Counted from the stretch's first letter, positions 15,330-24,011 are shown. The stretch: 33,165 nucleotides of DNA from Planctomycetaceae bacterium (GCA_013823135.1 PNLP01000071.1:1-33165); one strand, 5' to 3'. Notes: a model not told the origin generated them from the letters alone. Numbers and translations are program-made.

Positions 15330-16016
15330 ATGATTCGTTTCTTGCTCGCAGCCAGTGTATTCGTCTTCCTGGGTGGCGCGGTCGCGACCGCAACCGCCCC
15401 GCAACTCGATCCCAAGCAGGCCGCTGAACTCAAAGCTAAACTCGACAAACTGACCGCTGATGTGCAGAAGGCCACGGCGGATGCGAAAAAGGCCGGCGAG
15501 GAGGCCAAGGTCGCCGCCGACGAGCTGGCGAAGTTGGTCGAAGCCGGCAAGCTCGGCAAGATCAACGGCGCGGTTCTCGAACAACTGAAGGTCAAGGCTG
15601 GCGAAACCCAGGCAGCAGCCGAAGCCGCCAAGGCGAAGGTCAAGGAACTCGAAACCGCGATTGCCGAGATCAAGGCCAAGCTCAAGCCCGTTCCCCCGCC
15701 AGCACCGACCGCGCCCGAGGCCGATGCCAAGGTGATTGCCGAGCTCAAGGAGAAGCTCGCCAAGGTGACCGCCGAGGCCGAGAAGGCCACCGCCGAGGCG
15801 AAGAAGGCTGCCGACGCCGCGAAGGTTGCAACTGACGAGCACGCGAAGATACTCGAAGTTGCGATGCGGGGCCGGGTGCTCCCCGGCACCATCGAAAAGG
15901 CCGAGGCCAAGGCAAAGGAAGCGCAGGCCGCTGCCGACGCCGCCAAGAAGAAGGCCACGGAACTCGAAGCCACCGTTGCCGATCTCAAGGCCAAGATCAA
16001 GGCACTCGAGAAGTGA
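15330..16016 (+). CDS. Secreted Ala/Lys-rich coiled-coil protein with internal duplication
   Basis: A 228-residue protein. ATG 15330 follows GGAG by 8 nt and starts a good signal peptide (MIRFLLAASVFVFLGGAVAT). The mature part is nearly all long heptad-type helix rich in Ala, Lys and Glu (KAKVKELETAIAEIKAKLK). It consists of two similar halves of about 90 residues (from about 33 and about 137) joined by a Pro-rich hinge PVPPPAPTAPEA. Each half has a short non-coil insert (GKLGKINGAVLEQ; MRGRVLPGTIEKA). Such proteins are probably periplasmic structural or spacer proteins; no enzyme motif is present. It converges with ftr, with a palindrome between them. Confidence 0.85.
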   Translation: MIRFLLAASVFVFLGGAVATATAPQLDPKQAAELKAKLDKLTADVQKATADAKKAGEEAKVAADELAKLVEAGKLGKINGAVLEQLKVKAGETQAAAEAAKAKVKELETAIAEIKAKLKPVPPPAPTAPEADAKVIAELKEKLAKVTAEAEKATAEAKKAADAAKVATDEHAKILEVAMRGRVLPGTIEKAEAKAKEAQAAADAAKKKATELEATVADLKAKIKALEK

Positions 16017-16042
16017 TCGCGTGATCGTGGAATGGTCGCCCG

Positions 16043-16105
16043 GTCCGAGCCTGAGCGCCAAGCGAGGGAATCACCATAACCCTCGCTCGGCGCTCGGGCT
16101 CGGAC
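16043..16105. repeat. Extragenic palindrome, family A, copy 2
   Basis: 26-bp arms with two mismatches and an 11-nt loop, matching the 12914-12975 arm. It lies between two convergent genes (coiled-coil protein and ftr), where it could end transcription from both sides. Confidence 0.9.
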
Positions 16106-16142
16106 AGATGTCGAACGAAGTGAGCAAACCCCTGGTCCGTAA

Positions 16143-17054
16143 TCACGATTTCGGCTGCTTCTCGGGGTTCAGGTAAACGAAACTCTTCCCCAGGCGACCG
16201 CCGTAGTTGCCTGCCGAGATGGTGAGCAGGTCGGTGTTGTCTCGCGATGCGGCGATTGCGGCCTGGGTCGCTGCGATCAGCGTCGTTAAATCCGCGCCAT
16301 CAAGAATGATCTCCTGCACGCTCGCAACGCCTGTCGGCAATCGCGACTCGATCCCTTCTTTGTCGCGCAACGTAGGGCAGAACTCGGCGTAGGTGCTGGC
16401 GATTGCGAACTTGTACTTGCTTCCGGCCTTGCTTCCGCTCGATGCCACGCCGCCGGGGAACGGCAGAATCACACCCGGCACCTTCGCGGCAGCCGCGGCC
16501 GCGCGGGTTGCTGCTTCCAGTGCTGCGTCGGCGGTCGCGCCGAAGAACCACAGATTTCCGCCCATCAACCCGTCGGCCCAACCGCACCTCCGTTCGATCA
16601 CGAACTCACCGCTGAGGATCGGTACTACCCAGCATCGCCGGCCGTGCCGTTCCGCCTTGTACTGGTGACCGTCGCCGAAGTACGCCAGCTTCCGCCCGAG
16701 TGGGAACCACCGCTCGGTTGAGGGGAGCACGTTGAACGCCGCCGTGGTCGGGCATGTCAGCACGTTCTGGCACACGCGCACCAAGAGCGAGCGTTCGAGC
16801 CGCTGCTCGCGGTCCTTGTGGAATCGCGGAACGTGGAATTGCACGATTGCGCCGGGGCGACCGTCGGGTGTCTCGGCTGGTTCGACAAGGCGATCCAGTC
16901 CGGCCTCGCAGTCGCACATGATTGCGCTACTGGCGTTCCCCGTGCAGGCCTGCACGGCTCGGTCGAGCCAGTAAGCATCACGGGCGGTGATGAGGACCGA
17001 GGCATAAATGCTTCGGAATGCTTCGGCGTAAGTGTCGTCCAGAGACGCGGGCAT
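16143..17054 (-). CDS. ftr: Formylmethanofuran--tetrahydromethanopterin N-formyltransferase
   Basis: A 303-residue cytoplasmic enzyme that moves a formyl group between tetrahydromethanopterin and methanofuran in C1 transfer (called FhcD in methylotrophs). Family marks are DDTYAEAF near the N-terminus, IMCDCEAGLDR, ETPDGRPGAIVQFHVPRF, RVCQNVLTCPTTAAFN and RKLAYFGDGHQ, ending in the SAGNYGGRLGKSFVYL segment. I start at ATG 17054 because the product then matches the usual length of about 300; a TTG at 17120 would add 22 unlike residues. Planctomycetes are known to carry this archaeal-type pathway, often with genes scattered; no other gene of the pathway is in the window. It diverges from the RNA candidate and kinase to the right. 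Confidence 0.9.
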   Translation of the reverse strand: MPASLDDTYAEAFRSIYASVLITARDAYWLDRAVQACTGNASSAIMCDCEAGLDRLVEPAETPDGRPGAIVQFHVPRFHKDREQRLERSLLVRVCQNVLTCPTTAAFNVLPSTERWFPLGRKLAYFGDGHQYKAERHGRRCWVVPILSGEFVIERRCGWADGLMGGNLWFFGATADAALEAATRAAAAAAKVPGVILPFPGGVASSGSKAGSKYKFAIASTYAEFCPTLRDKEGIESRLPTGVASVQEIILDGADLTTLIAATQAAIAASRDNTDLLTISAGNYGGRLGKSFVYLNPEKQPKS

Positions 17055-17224
17055 GGTGTCGTGGTCCCACGGGGGGTTTTGGTGGCTGTGATTGTGTGTC
17101 GCGGGGGGGGAAATGGTCAACCGAGATCTCGAAAATGAGCAGATTGCGCAATCTCAGGGCATGGCCGGTGGCGCGGTGCACAAAAACTAGGCGTGGCATG
17201 GTTAATGGCTGGATGCTGTCGGAG

Positions 17225-17405
17225 AATTCTTTTTGATGTGTACAGATCATTAACACCGATTCGCAAAGCGTTTAGGCACTGTTCGGGAGAGTGGCCAAGA
17301 TGATTGGCACGGTGAGTGCTTTTATTTCAAACGGCGAGAGCCTGATACCGCATGGCCGGCTGACTGAGGGGAGAGGCAGTCAGTCGGCCGTGCGGAATCT
17401 TTTTC
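17225..17405 (+). ncRNA. Candidate structured RNA or attenuated leader
   Basis: Between divergent ftr and the kinase lies a series of short hairpins: CGC-AAA-GCG near 17263, GCCAA/TTGGC at 17294-17308, and GGC-GAGA-GCC (GNRA loop) at 17333-17342. A very strong terminator at 17348-17405 follows. In the terminator two stem pairs are G-U only if the + strand is transcribed, which points to a + strand RNA. There is no coding frame with a ribosome site. It could be a free small RNA or the attenuated leader of the kinase, which begins 197 bp further on. It matches no riboswitch class I know. The start is approximate. Confidence 0.4.
17348..17405 (+). terminator. Rho-independent terminator
   Basis: A 19-bp stem (17348-17366 with 17377-17395, two G-U wobbles, no mismatch) and 10-nt loop, followed by AATCTTTTT. 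It has the textbook layout for the + strand, yet no coding gene precedes it on that strand. Confidence 0.8.
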
Positions 17406-17601
17406 CGGCGAACAATTCAGACAGCTCACACCGGCATCACCAAACGTCCGAATAGTGTACTCAGAACATCAGCCCAACCCGTGACGAGATGGCAATTTAA
17501 TTCTCAACCCTCTATCGCAGCGTGTTTTCCTGCTGTATAGTTGGGAACGGTGAAGGGTACACACATCTCGCACGTTTCCCATTATCACGGGTCGTGAGAC
17601 C

Positions 17602-18954
17602 ATGCCCACTCCGCCAACGACGGCTGCCGAGTTACTCGAATTGCTCAGGAAGAGCGGGGTCGCGTCGCCGCAGAGGCTGGCGGATGCATCCCGGCTCTCC
17701 TTACCAGCCGAACCCCAGAACGCCGCTGCGGCGCTCGTTTCGGGCGGCATCATCACCCGGTTCCAGGCTCAACAACTTCTCGCCGGTCGCCATAAGGGCT
17801 TCCGGTTGGGGTCGTATGCCATCCTCGACCTCCTCGGTCGCGGCGGCATGGGGGCGGTGTATCTCGCGGAGCACCTCACGCTTCACCGTAAGGTGGCTCT
17901 CAAGGTTCTGATCCCGGGAAAGAACGAAGACCAAAAGACAGCGGTTGAGGCTTTTCAGCGGGAAGCTCGCGCGGTTGCCGCGCTCGACCACCCGAACATC
18001 GTTCGCATCTTCGACGTAGCCAGCCACAACGATACCCCGTTCCTCGTCATGGAGTACGTGGAAGGCGATTCGCTTCAGCAAGTGCTCGAGCGTAGCGGTC
18101 CGATCCCCTACGCCGCGGCGGCTGAGTACATCGCCCAGGTTGCGGCCGGCTTGCAACACGCCCACGAGAGGGGCTTCATTCATCGCGACATCAAGCCCGC
18201 GAACTTGATGCGTGAGAAGCATGGAGTCGTCAAGATCCTCGACCTGGGGTTGGCCCATACCACGGCAGAAAAGGGATCGGAGAACCGCGAAGGCACGGAG
18301 GTGGCGGGCACGGCTGAGTACATCGCACCCGAACAGGGAATGAATCTCTCCGTGGACAGCCGGGCCGACATCTACTCGCTCGGCGGAACGTTGTTCGCGC
18401 TCATCGCCGGGAAACCGCCGTTCGAAGGAACCACCACACAGTTGTTGCTTCAACACCAGCTCAAAACGCCTCCGACGCTCACTTCCCTTAACTCATCGGT
18501 CCCTGCCGAACTGAGCGCGGTTGTGGCGAAGATGCTGCAAAAGAAGCCCGACGACCGCTACCAGACGCCGGCGGAAGTCGTTGCGGCGCTGGCACCCTGG
18601 ATGGGGAACAGCTCGCGCGTTATCGCTGGGCTCTCCCGCACCAACATCGTCCAGAGATCGACACTCCAGGCGACCCTGGCCGAGATCGCCAGGGGAAGTG
18701 GGAGCAGTGTTCGCCGGCATTCTGGCTCCGACGTTGTGGCCCTCGCAGAGTTGACCGAAGTCGATACCTCCGCCGCTGGCCAGGAGACGGGTTCGGTCTC
18801 AAACGCGAACACGGCGAGCGGCCCGAGCTCAAGACCCGCAAGACCGCAGAAACGTCGGCGACTGTTCACGAAACAACGCATCATCTATGCTGCGATTGGC
18901 GTGGTCGCTCTGGTTGCGGGTGTGTTCGCCGGGTGGCTGGCATTCGCCCGGTAG
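17602..18954 (+). CDS. Membrane-anchored Hanks-type Ser/Thr protein kinase
   Basis: A 450-residue kinase. Residues 1-65 form a small helical N-terminal region seen in many planctomycete kinases (LVSGGIITRFQAQQLLAGR). The catalytic domain spans about 70-340: glycine loop GRGGMGAV (79-86), Lys101 in VALK, Glu121, HRDIKPANLM (194-203), DLG in place of DFG (214-216), and APEQ (242-245). All catalytic residues are present, so it should be active. After a Ser/Thr-rich linker comes a basic stretch (RPQKRRRLFTKQR) and one transmembrane helix at about 428-447, with almost no residues outside. It therefore senses within the membrane or through partners and has no extracellular sensor domain. Substrates are unknown. 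A structured leader lies upstream. Confidence 0.93.
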   Translation: MPTPPTTAAELLELLRKSGVASPQRLADASRLSLPAEPQNAAAALVSGGIITRFQAQQLLAGRHKGFRLGSYAILDLLGRGGMGAVYLAEHLTLHRKVALKVLIPGKNEDQKTAVEAFQREARAVAALDHPNIVRIFDVASHNDTPFLVMEYVEGDSLQQVLERSGPIPYAAAAEYIAQVAAGLQHAHERGFIHRDIKPANLMREKHGVVKILDLGLAHTTAEKGSENREGTEVAGTAEYIAPEQGMNLSVDSRADIYSLGGTLFALIAGKPPFEGTTTQLLLQHQLKTPPTLTSLNSSVPAELSAVVAKMLQKKPDDRYQTPAEVVAALAPWMGNSSRVIAGLSRTNIVQRSTLQATLAEIARGSGSSVRRHSGSDVVALAELTEVDTSAAGQETGSVSNANTASGPSSRPARPQKRRRLFTKQRIIYAAIGVVALVAGVFAGWLAFAR

Positions 18955-19452
18955 CTCGTGTGCTGTTGAGGCCAGTCGGTTGGTGGCGCCCATCCACCTC
19001 AATCCCCTCCGCGACCGCTCACGTCAACCCCTCCAAAACTTGCAATCTGTACAGTCACTTCCCCCGATTGAACCACTGCAAACGGTCTCAGACTCGCTTC
19101 AATTGGCAGAATCTGCCACGACGGAACTTGCTTTCTGAATGATGCTTCTGACGATTTTGACCTCCGCCTCCCCACTCGAAATTCGGAACAAGTGGATCGT
19201 GTGAACAACGAATCGCCAGCGCGGGGATTTCTTCACCGCATCCCTACACCGGTGTCCCACATTGCTCCTCATGACAAATTAATCTGATCGCACATATCTC
19301 TTGAAAAACAGCACTTGCAACAAATCCAAATGCCGTGGTCGCGATGGTACGCAGCTTGCTGATGAACACGGACAAGGCAAGCACGATGCGAGCCTTTGGG
19401 AGGGTGCGGTCAGCCTCGGGGAAACAACACCACTGTCGAATGAGGGTTCGTG
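18955..19452. other. Intergenic region, no gene seen
   Basis: About 500 bp between two genes on the + strand. No open frame has protein-like sequence, and I see no strong terminator after the kinase. AT-rich stretches near 19270-19330 could hold the promoter of the Gly-rich protein gene, but boxes are not clear. Confidence 0.4.
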
Positions 19453-20310
19453 ATGTTCCAGTCGTTTCAGCGACGCCTGCTCTACGCGGCGTTTGGCCTC
19501 AGTGCCATTGCCATCTTGCCGATGACCGGAGCCGTGAGTGCCCAACAACAGGGGCGATTCCGGAATAACTTCATTCCTTATGTCCCACCCGGAACATTCC
19601 GACCACTCCTCGCGCCCGGCGCGCTGGGGCAACTCGGGATCGGCGGCGCTGGCATCGCCGGTCAGGGCGGGCAGATCCAGGGCGGTATCCAGGGAGGCAT
19701 TCAAGGCATCCAGGGTGGTATCCAGGGCGGCATCCAAGGTATTCAGGGTGGCATCCAGGGTATCCAGGGCGGCATTGGTGGACAGTTCCAGGGTGGCATC
19801 GGCGGTCAGTTCCAGGGTGGGTTCGGAGGCCAGTTCCAGGGCGGCATCCAGGGTGGCTTCCAGGGCGGTTTCCAAGGTGGCATTCAGGGTGGGTTCCAGG
19901 GCGGCATCGGTGGCATCGGCGGAATTGGTGGCATCGGCGGGATTGGTGGTATCGGTGGGATTGGTGGTATCGGCGGTGGGATCGGTGGTGGACTTGGCGG
20001 CGGGCTAGGCGGTGGTGGTAACTTCATCGTCGGCCCATTCCCGCAGATCGGGCCAGGCTACCTCGGCATGGGTGGCGGCGCCCTTGGCGGTCAGCAGGGT
20101 GGCTTTGGTGGTGGCGGCTTCGGTGGTGGTATTCAAGGCGGCTTCCAGGGTGGTTTCGGCGGCGGTATTCAGGGCGGTATTCAGGGCGGCTTCCAGGGCG
20201 GCTTTGGTGGTGGCGGCTTCCAGGGCGGCTTCCAGGGCGGCTTCCAGGGTGGTTTCCAGGGCGGCTTCGGTGGTGGGAAGATCGGCTTTAGTGGCGAATA
20301 TGGCAACTGA
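19453..20310 (+). CDS. Secreted Gly/Gln-rich low-complexity repeat protein
   Basis: A 285-residue exported protein. ATG 19453 has GAGG 7 nt upstream; the GTG just before is too close. Residues 1-31 are a signal peptide ending VSAQQQ. After a short unique stretch (FIPYVPPGTFRPLLAPGA) the protein is almost wholly short repeats: GGIQGG, GIQGIQGG, GGFQGG, a run of IGG triplets (about 155-180), and again GGFQGG to the end. There are hardly any charged residues except a few at the end (GGKIGFSGEYGN). It is probably a fibrous, matrix or cell-wall-associated component; no enzyme function. Repeats this regular expand and shrink easily, so length should vary among strains. A hairpin terminator follows. 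Confidence 0.85.
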   Translation: MFQSFQRRLLYAAFGLSAIAILPMTGAVSAQQQGRFRNNFIPYVPPGTFRPLLAPGALGQLGIGGAGIAGQGGQIQGGIQGGIQGIQGGIQGGIQGIQGGIQGIQGGIGGQFQGGIGGQFQGGFGGQFQGGIQGGFQGGFQGGIQGGFQGGIGGIGGIGGIGGIGGIGGIGGIGGGIGGGLGGGLGGGGNFIVGPFPQIGPGYLGMGGGALGGQQGGFGGGGFGGGIQGGFQGGFGGGIQGGIQGGFQGGFGGGGFQGGFQGGFQGGFQGGFGGGKIGFSGEYGN

Positions 20311-20340
20311 CCCCGCTCCGCAGTAAACACCATGAACGCG

Positions 20341-20370
20341 AACAGCCCGTGACTTCGTCACGGGCTGTTT
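20341..20370 (+). terminator. Hairpin terminator after the Gly-rich gene
   Basis: A 12-13 bp perfect stem (AACAGCCCGTGAC with GTCACGGGCTGTT, loop TTC) ends in TTT, 30 bp after the stop codon. A second small hairpin at 20384-20399 (AAGCCGC-AA-GCGGCTT) abuts the stop of the convergent gene and may serve the other strand. Confidence 0.7.
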
Positions 20371-20399
20371 CTGACTGGTCGCGAAGCCGCAAGCGGCTT

Positions 20400-22772
20400 T
20401 CACTTCGCCATGGGCAAGAACGTGACTCGCACCTCGGTTTCGGATACCACGGGAAGGTTCCCAGGTTGCACGGCCGTTCCGCGAATCGTGAAGACGTGTT
20501 CGCCCACGAGTTTCCCCGACGCGACCACAATTCGGAAGTCCGCATCGGCCTGCCCCGGCTGAACAACGACCGGGTCGGCCTTCGCCACATCCCCGTGCTC
20601 CGACGCCACCAGTTCCAGCTTCACGGCATCGACGAGTCGCGGGGATTTGGCCAGCCGCACCCGCACCACGATTGCCTCGCCCGGTTTGCTTTGCACCTCT
20701 CCTTCCGGGTGCGACAACTTCAGCAACGCACCCTCCATCGTCATCGTGACGAAGCCGCTGATCGGGGCGAGCAGTGTGCGGACGTTCCCCTTCGGGTCGG
20801 CGACCTTCACCTCGGCCATGATCCCCATCCGCGACGTGCGACTCGTTTCCAGCCATTCCGGCATGAAGCACGGGAACGCGGTCTTCGTCACGTCGGGCGG
20901 CACGATCAGGTCGCGGCCGGTGATCCCCTGCACCTGATACGATTGCCGGGCGGCCTGCCGCAGCACGATCTCGCCGGTGAAACCTTCGAGGCGTTCCAGT
21001 GTGACGTCGGCGGGGTGCGTCGAACCGCGTGGCACCTTGCGGCCGGTGTCTTTATCCACGGGTGCACCCTTCACCCGCGGCTTCATGGTGATCGCAGCGA
21101 GGAGAGTCTCGGTTTCCTCGGGCGAACGCGGGGCGAGGTTCCCGGTTGTCGAGGGGAGCGGTGCGCGCACGGCACGCATCATGGGCTTCCCGCCAACGTC
21201 CGCGGTGCCCGTGATCGTAACCAGCCCCGCCGTGACGGCAGCATCGGCCGCGACATCGAGGGTGATGGCAAGGTCGGCCTTGTCTGCGGGAATGACGAGC
21301 GTCGCGGGGGTCGTGGTCACGCCCGCGGGAAGCCCGGCGATGGCGAGCGTGATCGGTCCCTTGAACGCGCCGTTCCGTGTGGCCTTCACAGCGAGCGGCA
21401 CCTTCGTGCCAAGCACCAGGCTCATCTTCTGCGCCGCGACGTGGAGCGTGTAGCCGTCGACCGGCACTCGCACGGATACCCGGAAGATCGCGGTCTTCGA
21501 ACCCGCAGCGCCGGACTTGTCTTCGACGACGAGTTGATACGAACCGTCCGCCGGAACGGTGAACTCCAACCCGGCGTCCGTGGTTCCGGGGAGGTCGTCG
21601 TTCGTGGCGACTTGCTTACCATCGGGACCGAGCAATCGCAGTGTCACGTCGAGCGGCGAGCCGAATCGCCGGGCATCGGCCGCGATCGACCAGCGATCGC
21701 CCTTCTTGCCGGTGAGGGTGAACCGTGCGTCGGCGTTCGGCTTGTCGAGCACACCCGTGACCGCGCCGGGAACGGTGAGTGCCGTGCCGACAGCTTCGGG
21801 CAGGTCGCTCAGGGCAAACGTGTGCGGTACAGTGCCCCAGGGGGTTTTGAGTTGGTATGTGAAGCTGTCCGCTTCACCCGCCGGGAACGCGACTGAGGCC
21901 TTGAGCGATTCCAGCCCTGCTCCGCCATTGGCGAGGCCCACACCGAAGAACTCGACGGCACGAGTCTCGCCGCGTTTGCCGACCGCGGGAACCGTTGCCA
22001 GCACGCGCGGCTCGGGCCGCACTTCGAGGCGGTACGTGAACGAGCGATCGCCGGCGTGGTCGATGTCGCGAACCGCGACCGTGTATTCGCCGCCTGCCGT
22101 GGTCGCGAAGGTAAGCACGGGATCGTGGCCCTCGGTGTCCACATCATCCGCGACGAGTTTCCCCTTCGCGTCGTACACTTCGAGGACGCCGTTGAAGCCG
22201 GAACCCAACTTTCGGGCAGTCAGAGCGCAGGTGATCGGCCCGGCCTTGGCGACGGTGAACCGGTAGCGGTCCACTTCCTCGTTCTTCCAGAGTCGCCCGG
22301 AGACGGTGACTGGCAGCGCCGCGAGCGTTTGCGGTGCCGAGCGTTTCTCGTCTTCGACGACCTCCGTGCCGGTACCGACGATGAACACGCCGGTGGACGT
22401 GGCACCGTTCGCGTTCGCGGCCTGCCAGCGGATCGGGCCGGGGGGCAGGTCGGCGGGGAGCACGAACTTGGCAGGTCGTTCACGCAGCAGGGGCAGTGCC
22501 GAGAGTCGGCCCTTGGCCCCGAACCAGTACGGCGGCGGCGGGATGAGCAGTTCCCCGGGCGAGCCGAGGATTTCGAGCTTCACGCGCTTGTCGTGAACGA
22601 AGAACTGCATGTCGGGCGTCCACTCCGCGCCGCCGAGGTGAACGCTGACCGTGGTGCCGGCCTTCCCGCCTGGGGGGTAGACGTAGCCGACTTCGGGTGT
22701 GAGTTGGGCCGATGCCGGTGCGGCGAACGCGATGAGGGCGAATATGGCGACGATTCCGGAACGACGTGTCAT
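20400..22772 (-). CDS. Secreted protein with PPC (pre-peptidase C-terminal) domains
   Basis: A 790-residue exported protein. I use ATG 22772: GGA lies about 7 nt upstream and the N-terminus (MTRRSGIVAIFALIAFAAPA, ending SAQ) is a signal peptide; an ATG at 22802 only adds ten polar residues. An Ig/IPT-like segment near 25-60 (YVYPPGGKAGTTVSVHLGGA) is followed by two PPC-type beta-sandwiches: about 155-255 (VDRYRFTVAKAGPITCALTA ... LVADDVDTEGHDPVLTFATT) and about 340-450 (RWSIAADARRFGSPLDVTLR ... GLEFTVPADGSYQLVVEDKS). Further beta-rich domains reach the C-terminus. No catalytic domain is visible. Such proteins are abundant in planctomycetes, often in clusters with c-type cytochrome proteins, which are absent here. 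The role is probably adhesive or substrate-binding. Confidence 0.82.
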   Translation of the reverse strand: MTRRSGIVAIFALIAFAAPASAQLTPEVGYVYPPGGKAGTTVSVHLGGAEWTPDMQFFVHDKRVKLEILGSPGELLIPPPPYWFGAKGRLSALPLLRERPAKFVLPADLPPGPIRWQAANANGATSTGVFIVGTGTEVVEDEKRSAPQTLAALPVTVSGRLWKNEEVDRYRFTVAKAGPITCALTARKLGSGFNGVLEVYDAKGKLVADDVDTEGHDPVLTFATTAGGEYTVAVRDIDHAGDRSFTYRLEVRPEPRVLATVPAVGKRGETRAVEFFGVGLANGGAGLESLKASVAFPAGEADSFTYQLKTPWGTVPHTFALSDLPEAVGTALTVPGAVTGVLDKPNADARFTLTGKKGDRWSIAADARRFGSPLDVTLRLLGPDGKQVATNDDLPGTTDAGLEFTVPADGSYQLVVEDKSGAAGSKTAIFRVSVRVPVDGYTLHVAAQKMSLVLGTKVPLAVKATRNGAFKGPITLAIAGLPAGVTTTPATLVIPADKADLAITLDVAADAAVTAGLVTITGTADVGGKPMMRAVRAPLPSTTGNLAPRSPEETETLLAAITMKPRVKGAPVDKDTGRKVPRGSTHPADVTLERLEGFTGEIVLRQAARQSYQVQGITGRDLIVPPDVTKTAFPCFMPEWLETSRTSRMGIMAEVKVADPKGNVRTLLAPISGFVTMTMEGALLKLSHPEGEVQSKPGEAIVVRVRLAKSPRLVDAVKLELVASEHGDVAKADPVVVQPGQADADFRIVVASGKLVGEHVFTIRGTAVQPGNLPVVSETEVRVTFLPMAK

Positions 22773-22875
22773 GGCGGGTTCCGTTCGGTGTTTGAGATGC
22801 ATCCGGCAGTTGTCGCATTATTCCACAAGCCCGCGGCGCGAGCAATGGTCAACGCCGGAAGCAATGGGCCGCGTG

Positions 22876-23610
22876 TTACGACAGGATCATCTTCAACCCG
22901 GCGATCACCAGAACCAATGCCAGCAACTTTCGGAGCGTGAAGTTACCCAGTCGCTTGCTCCCGAACTCCGAACCGATCAACCCGCCGAGCGTCGCGGCGA
23001 CGGCCCACACGCCGATCCCTTGCGGGAGCGTCGGGGCTTTGGAGAGCAACCCTACCAGTCCTGCGATCGAGTTCGCCAGGATGAACGCCACCGATACCCC
23101 GGCGGTCTCCTTTGTTTCCGCCCACCGCATGAACAGCAGCAAGGGCGACAGGAAGATTCCGCCGCCCGTGCCGGTCAGTCCTGAAAGCAAACCGATCGCC
23201 CCGCCACACACCACTGCCACCAACACGGGCACACGTTTCTTGTCCGCTGCGACGAGCTTGGGGCTCTCGATCATCAGTCGCACGGAGGACAGGAGCAGGA
23301 TCGCTCCGACCACTGGCCGGTAGACAGTTGATGGAAGCGTCAGGTAGCCGCCGAGGAGGGCGCAGGGGATGGACCCGAGTGTGAAGAGGAAGAAGAGTCG
23401 CCGTGAAAAGTGCCCGGCACGGGAATACTTGATGGTGCCGATCGTGGCGACGATGACATTCAGCAGCAACGCGGCGGGCCGCATCTCGGCCGGAGCCAGC
23501 CCGAACAGTGCCATCGCGGCAAGGTACCCCGACGCCCCGGCGTGCCCGACAGACGAGTACAGCAAGGCCGCAACGAGGATCAGGACCGGCAGCAACCAGG
23601 TTTCCAGCAT
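22876..23610 (-). CDS. TauE/SafE (TSUP) family membrane permease
   Basis: A 244-residue integral membrane protein with about eight hydrophobic helices, the normal size for the family. It shows the duplicated family motif: SSVGHAGASGYLAAMALFGL in the first half and LSGLTGTGGGIFLSPLLLFM in the second. TSUP proteins export or import sulfite, sulfonates or other organic anions; the substrate cannot be told here and no sulfur gene is adjacent. It lies on the same strand as the PPC gene but with a gap of about 100 bp, so a shared operon is uncertain. Confidence 0.9.
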   Translation of the reverse strand: MLETWLLPVLILVAALLYSSVGHAGASGYLAAMALFGLAPAEMRPAALLLNVIVATIGTIKYSRAGHFSRRLFFLFTLGSIPCALLGGYLTLPSTVYRPVVGAILLLSSVRLMIESPKLVAADKKRVPVLVAVVCGGAIGLLSGLTGTGGGIFLSPLLLFMRWAETKETAGVSVAFILANSIAGLVGLLSKAPTLPQGIGVWAVAATLGGLIGSEFGSKRLGNFTLRKLLALVLVIAGLKMILS

Positions 23611-23681
23611 GTCTCACGTTTTACGACAACGGGGCGTGGTCACTTCATGTGGATGCCGGTGACAAGGTCCATGTGGATGAG

Positions 23682-24011
23682 TTAGTGGTACATCTCAAGT
23701 ACGACAATCGGGACGGGTTCATCCTCTCCCCATTCAGAGGCGACATAGCAGTATCCACCGGGGAAGTTCTCAAGCCGGAACCCGGACGAAAAAGCATCCG
23801 GCTCAACCAACCTCGGTTGGACCTCGTGTTTCCACAAATCGTAACAGTCTTGAAGTGGTATCCAATCCAACCGTTCGCCGCAATTGACCACGACAAACCT
23901 GATTGGGCCTTGCCGTAATAGCGCGGCAATATCGGAATGGCCAAGGTGCCGTTGCCGCATCAGCGGCAACGCCCCACTCTCGTCCCACAACTCGACCACC
24001 GGAATTTGCAT
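23682..24011 (-). CDS. Small conserved hypothetical protein
   Basis: A protein of about 109 residues from ATG 24011 (MQIPVVELWDESGALPLM). In-frame starts at 24029 (ATG) and 24050 (GTG) are also possible, and none has a strong ribosome site. The sequence is soluble and mixed alpha/beta: LGHSDIAALLRQGPIRFVVV, then LDWIPLQDCYDLWKHEVQPR, then LENFPGGYCYVASEWGED. I recall similar small proteins in related planctomycetes but know no function. It has no signal peptide or metal motif. It stands alone, with a long inverted repeat upstream. Confidence 0.7.
   Translation of the reverse strand: MQIPVVELWDESGALPLMRQRHLGHSDIAALLRQGPIRFVVVNCGERLDWIPLQDCYDLWKHEVQPRLVEPDAFSSGFRLENFPGGYCYVASEWGEDEPVPIVVLEMYH

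Noticed and set aside
17287..17310. tRNA-Ser-like start (GGAGAGTGGCCAAG)
   Set aside because: No T-arm, no matching acceptor 3' strand and no variable arm follow; the cloverleaf cannot be built.
17255..17345. c-di-GMP (GEMM) riboswitch, suggested by GCAAAGC
   Set aside because: The second conserved stem and tetraloop receptor elements are absent; only the short core-like string is present.
19538..20871. Ser/Ala/Arg-rich and Thr/Leu-rich frames over the Gly-rich gene
   Set aside because: They arise from the repetitive DNA read in other frames; only the Gly/Gln frame has a signal peptide and ribosome site.
20349..21896. 515-residue + open frame
   Set aside because: Arg/His-rich shadow of the PPC-domain gene on the minus strand, with no family features.
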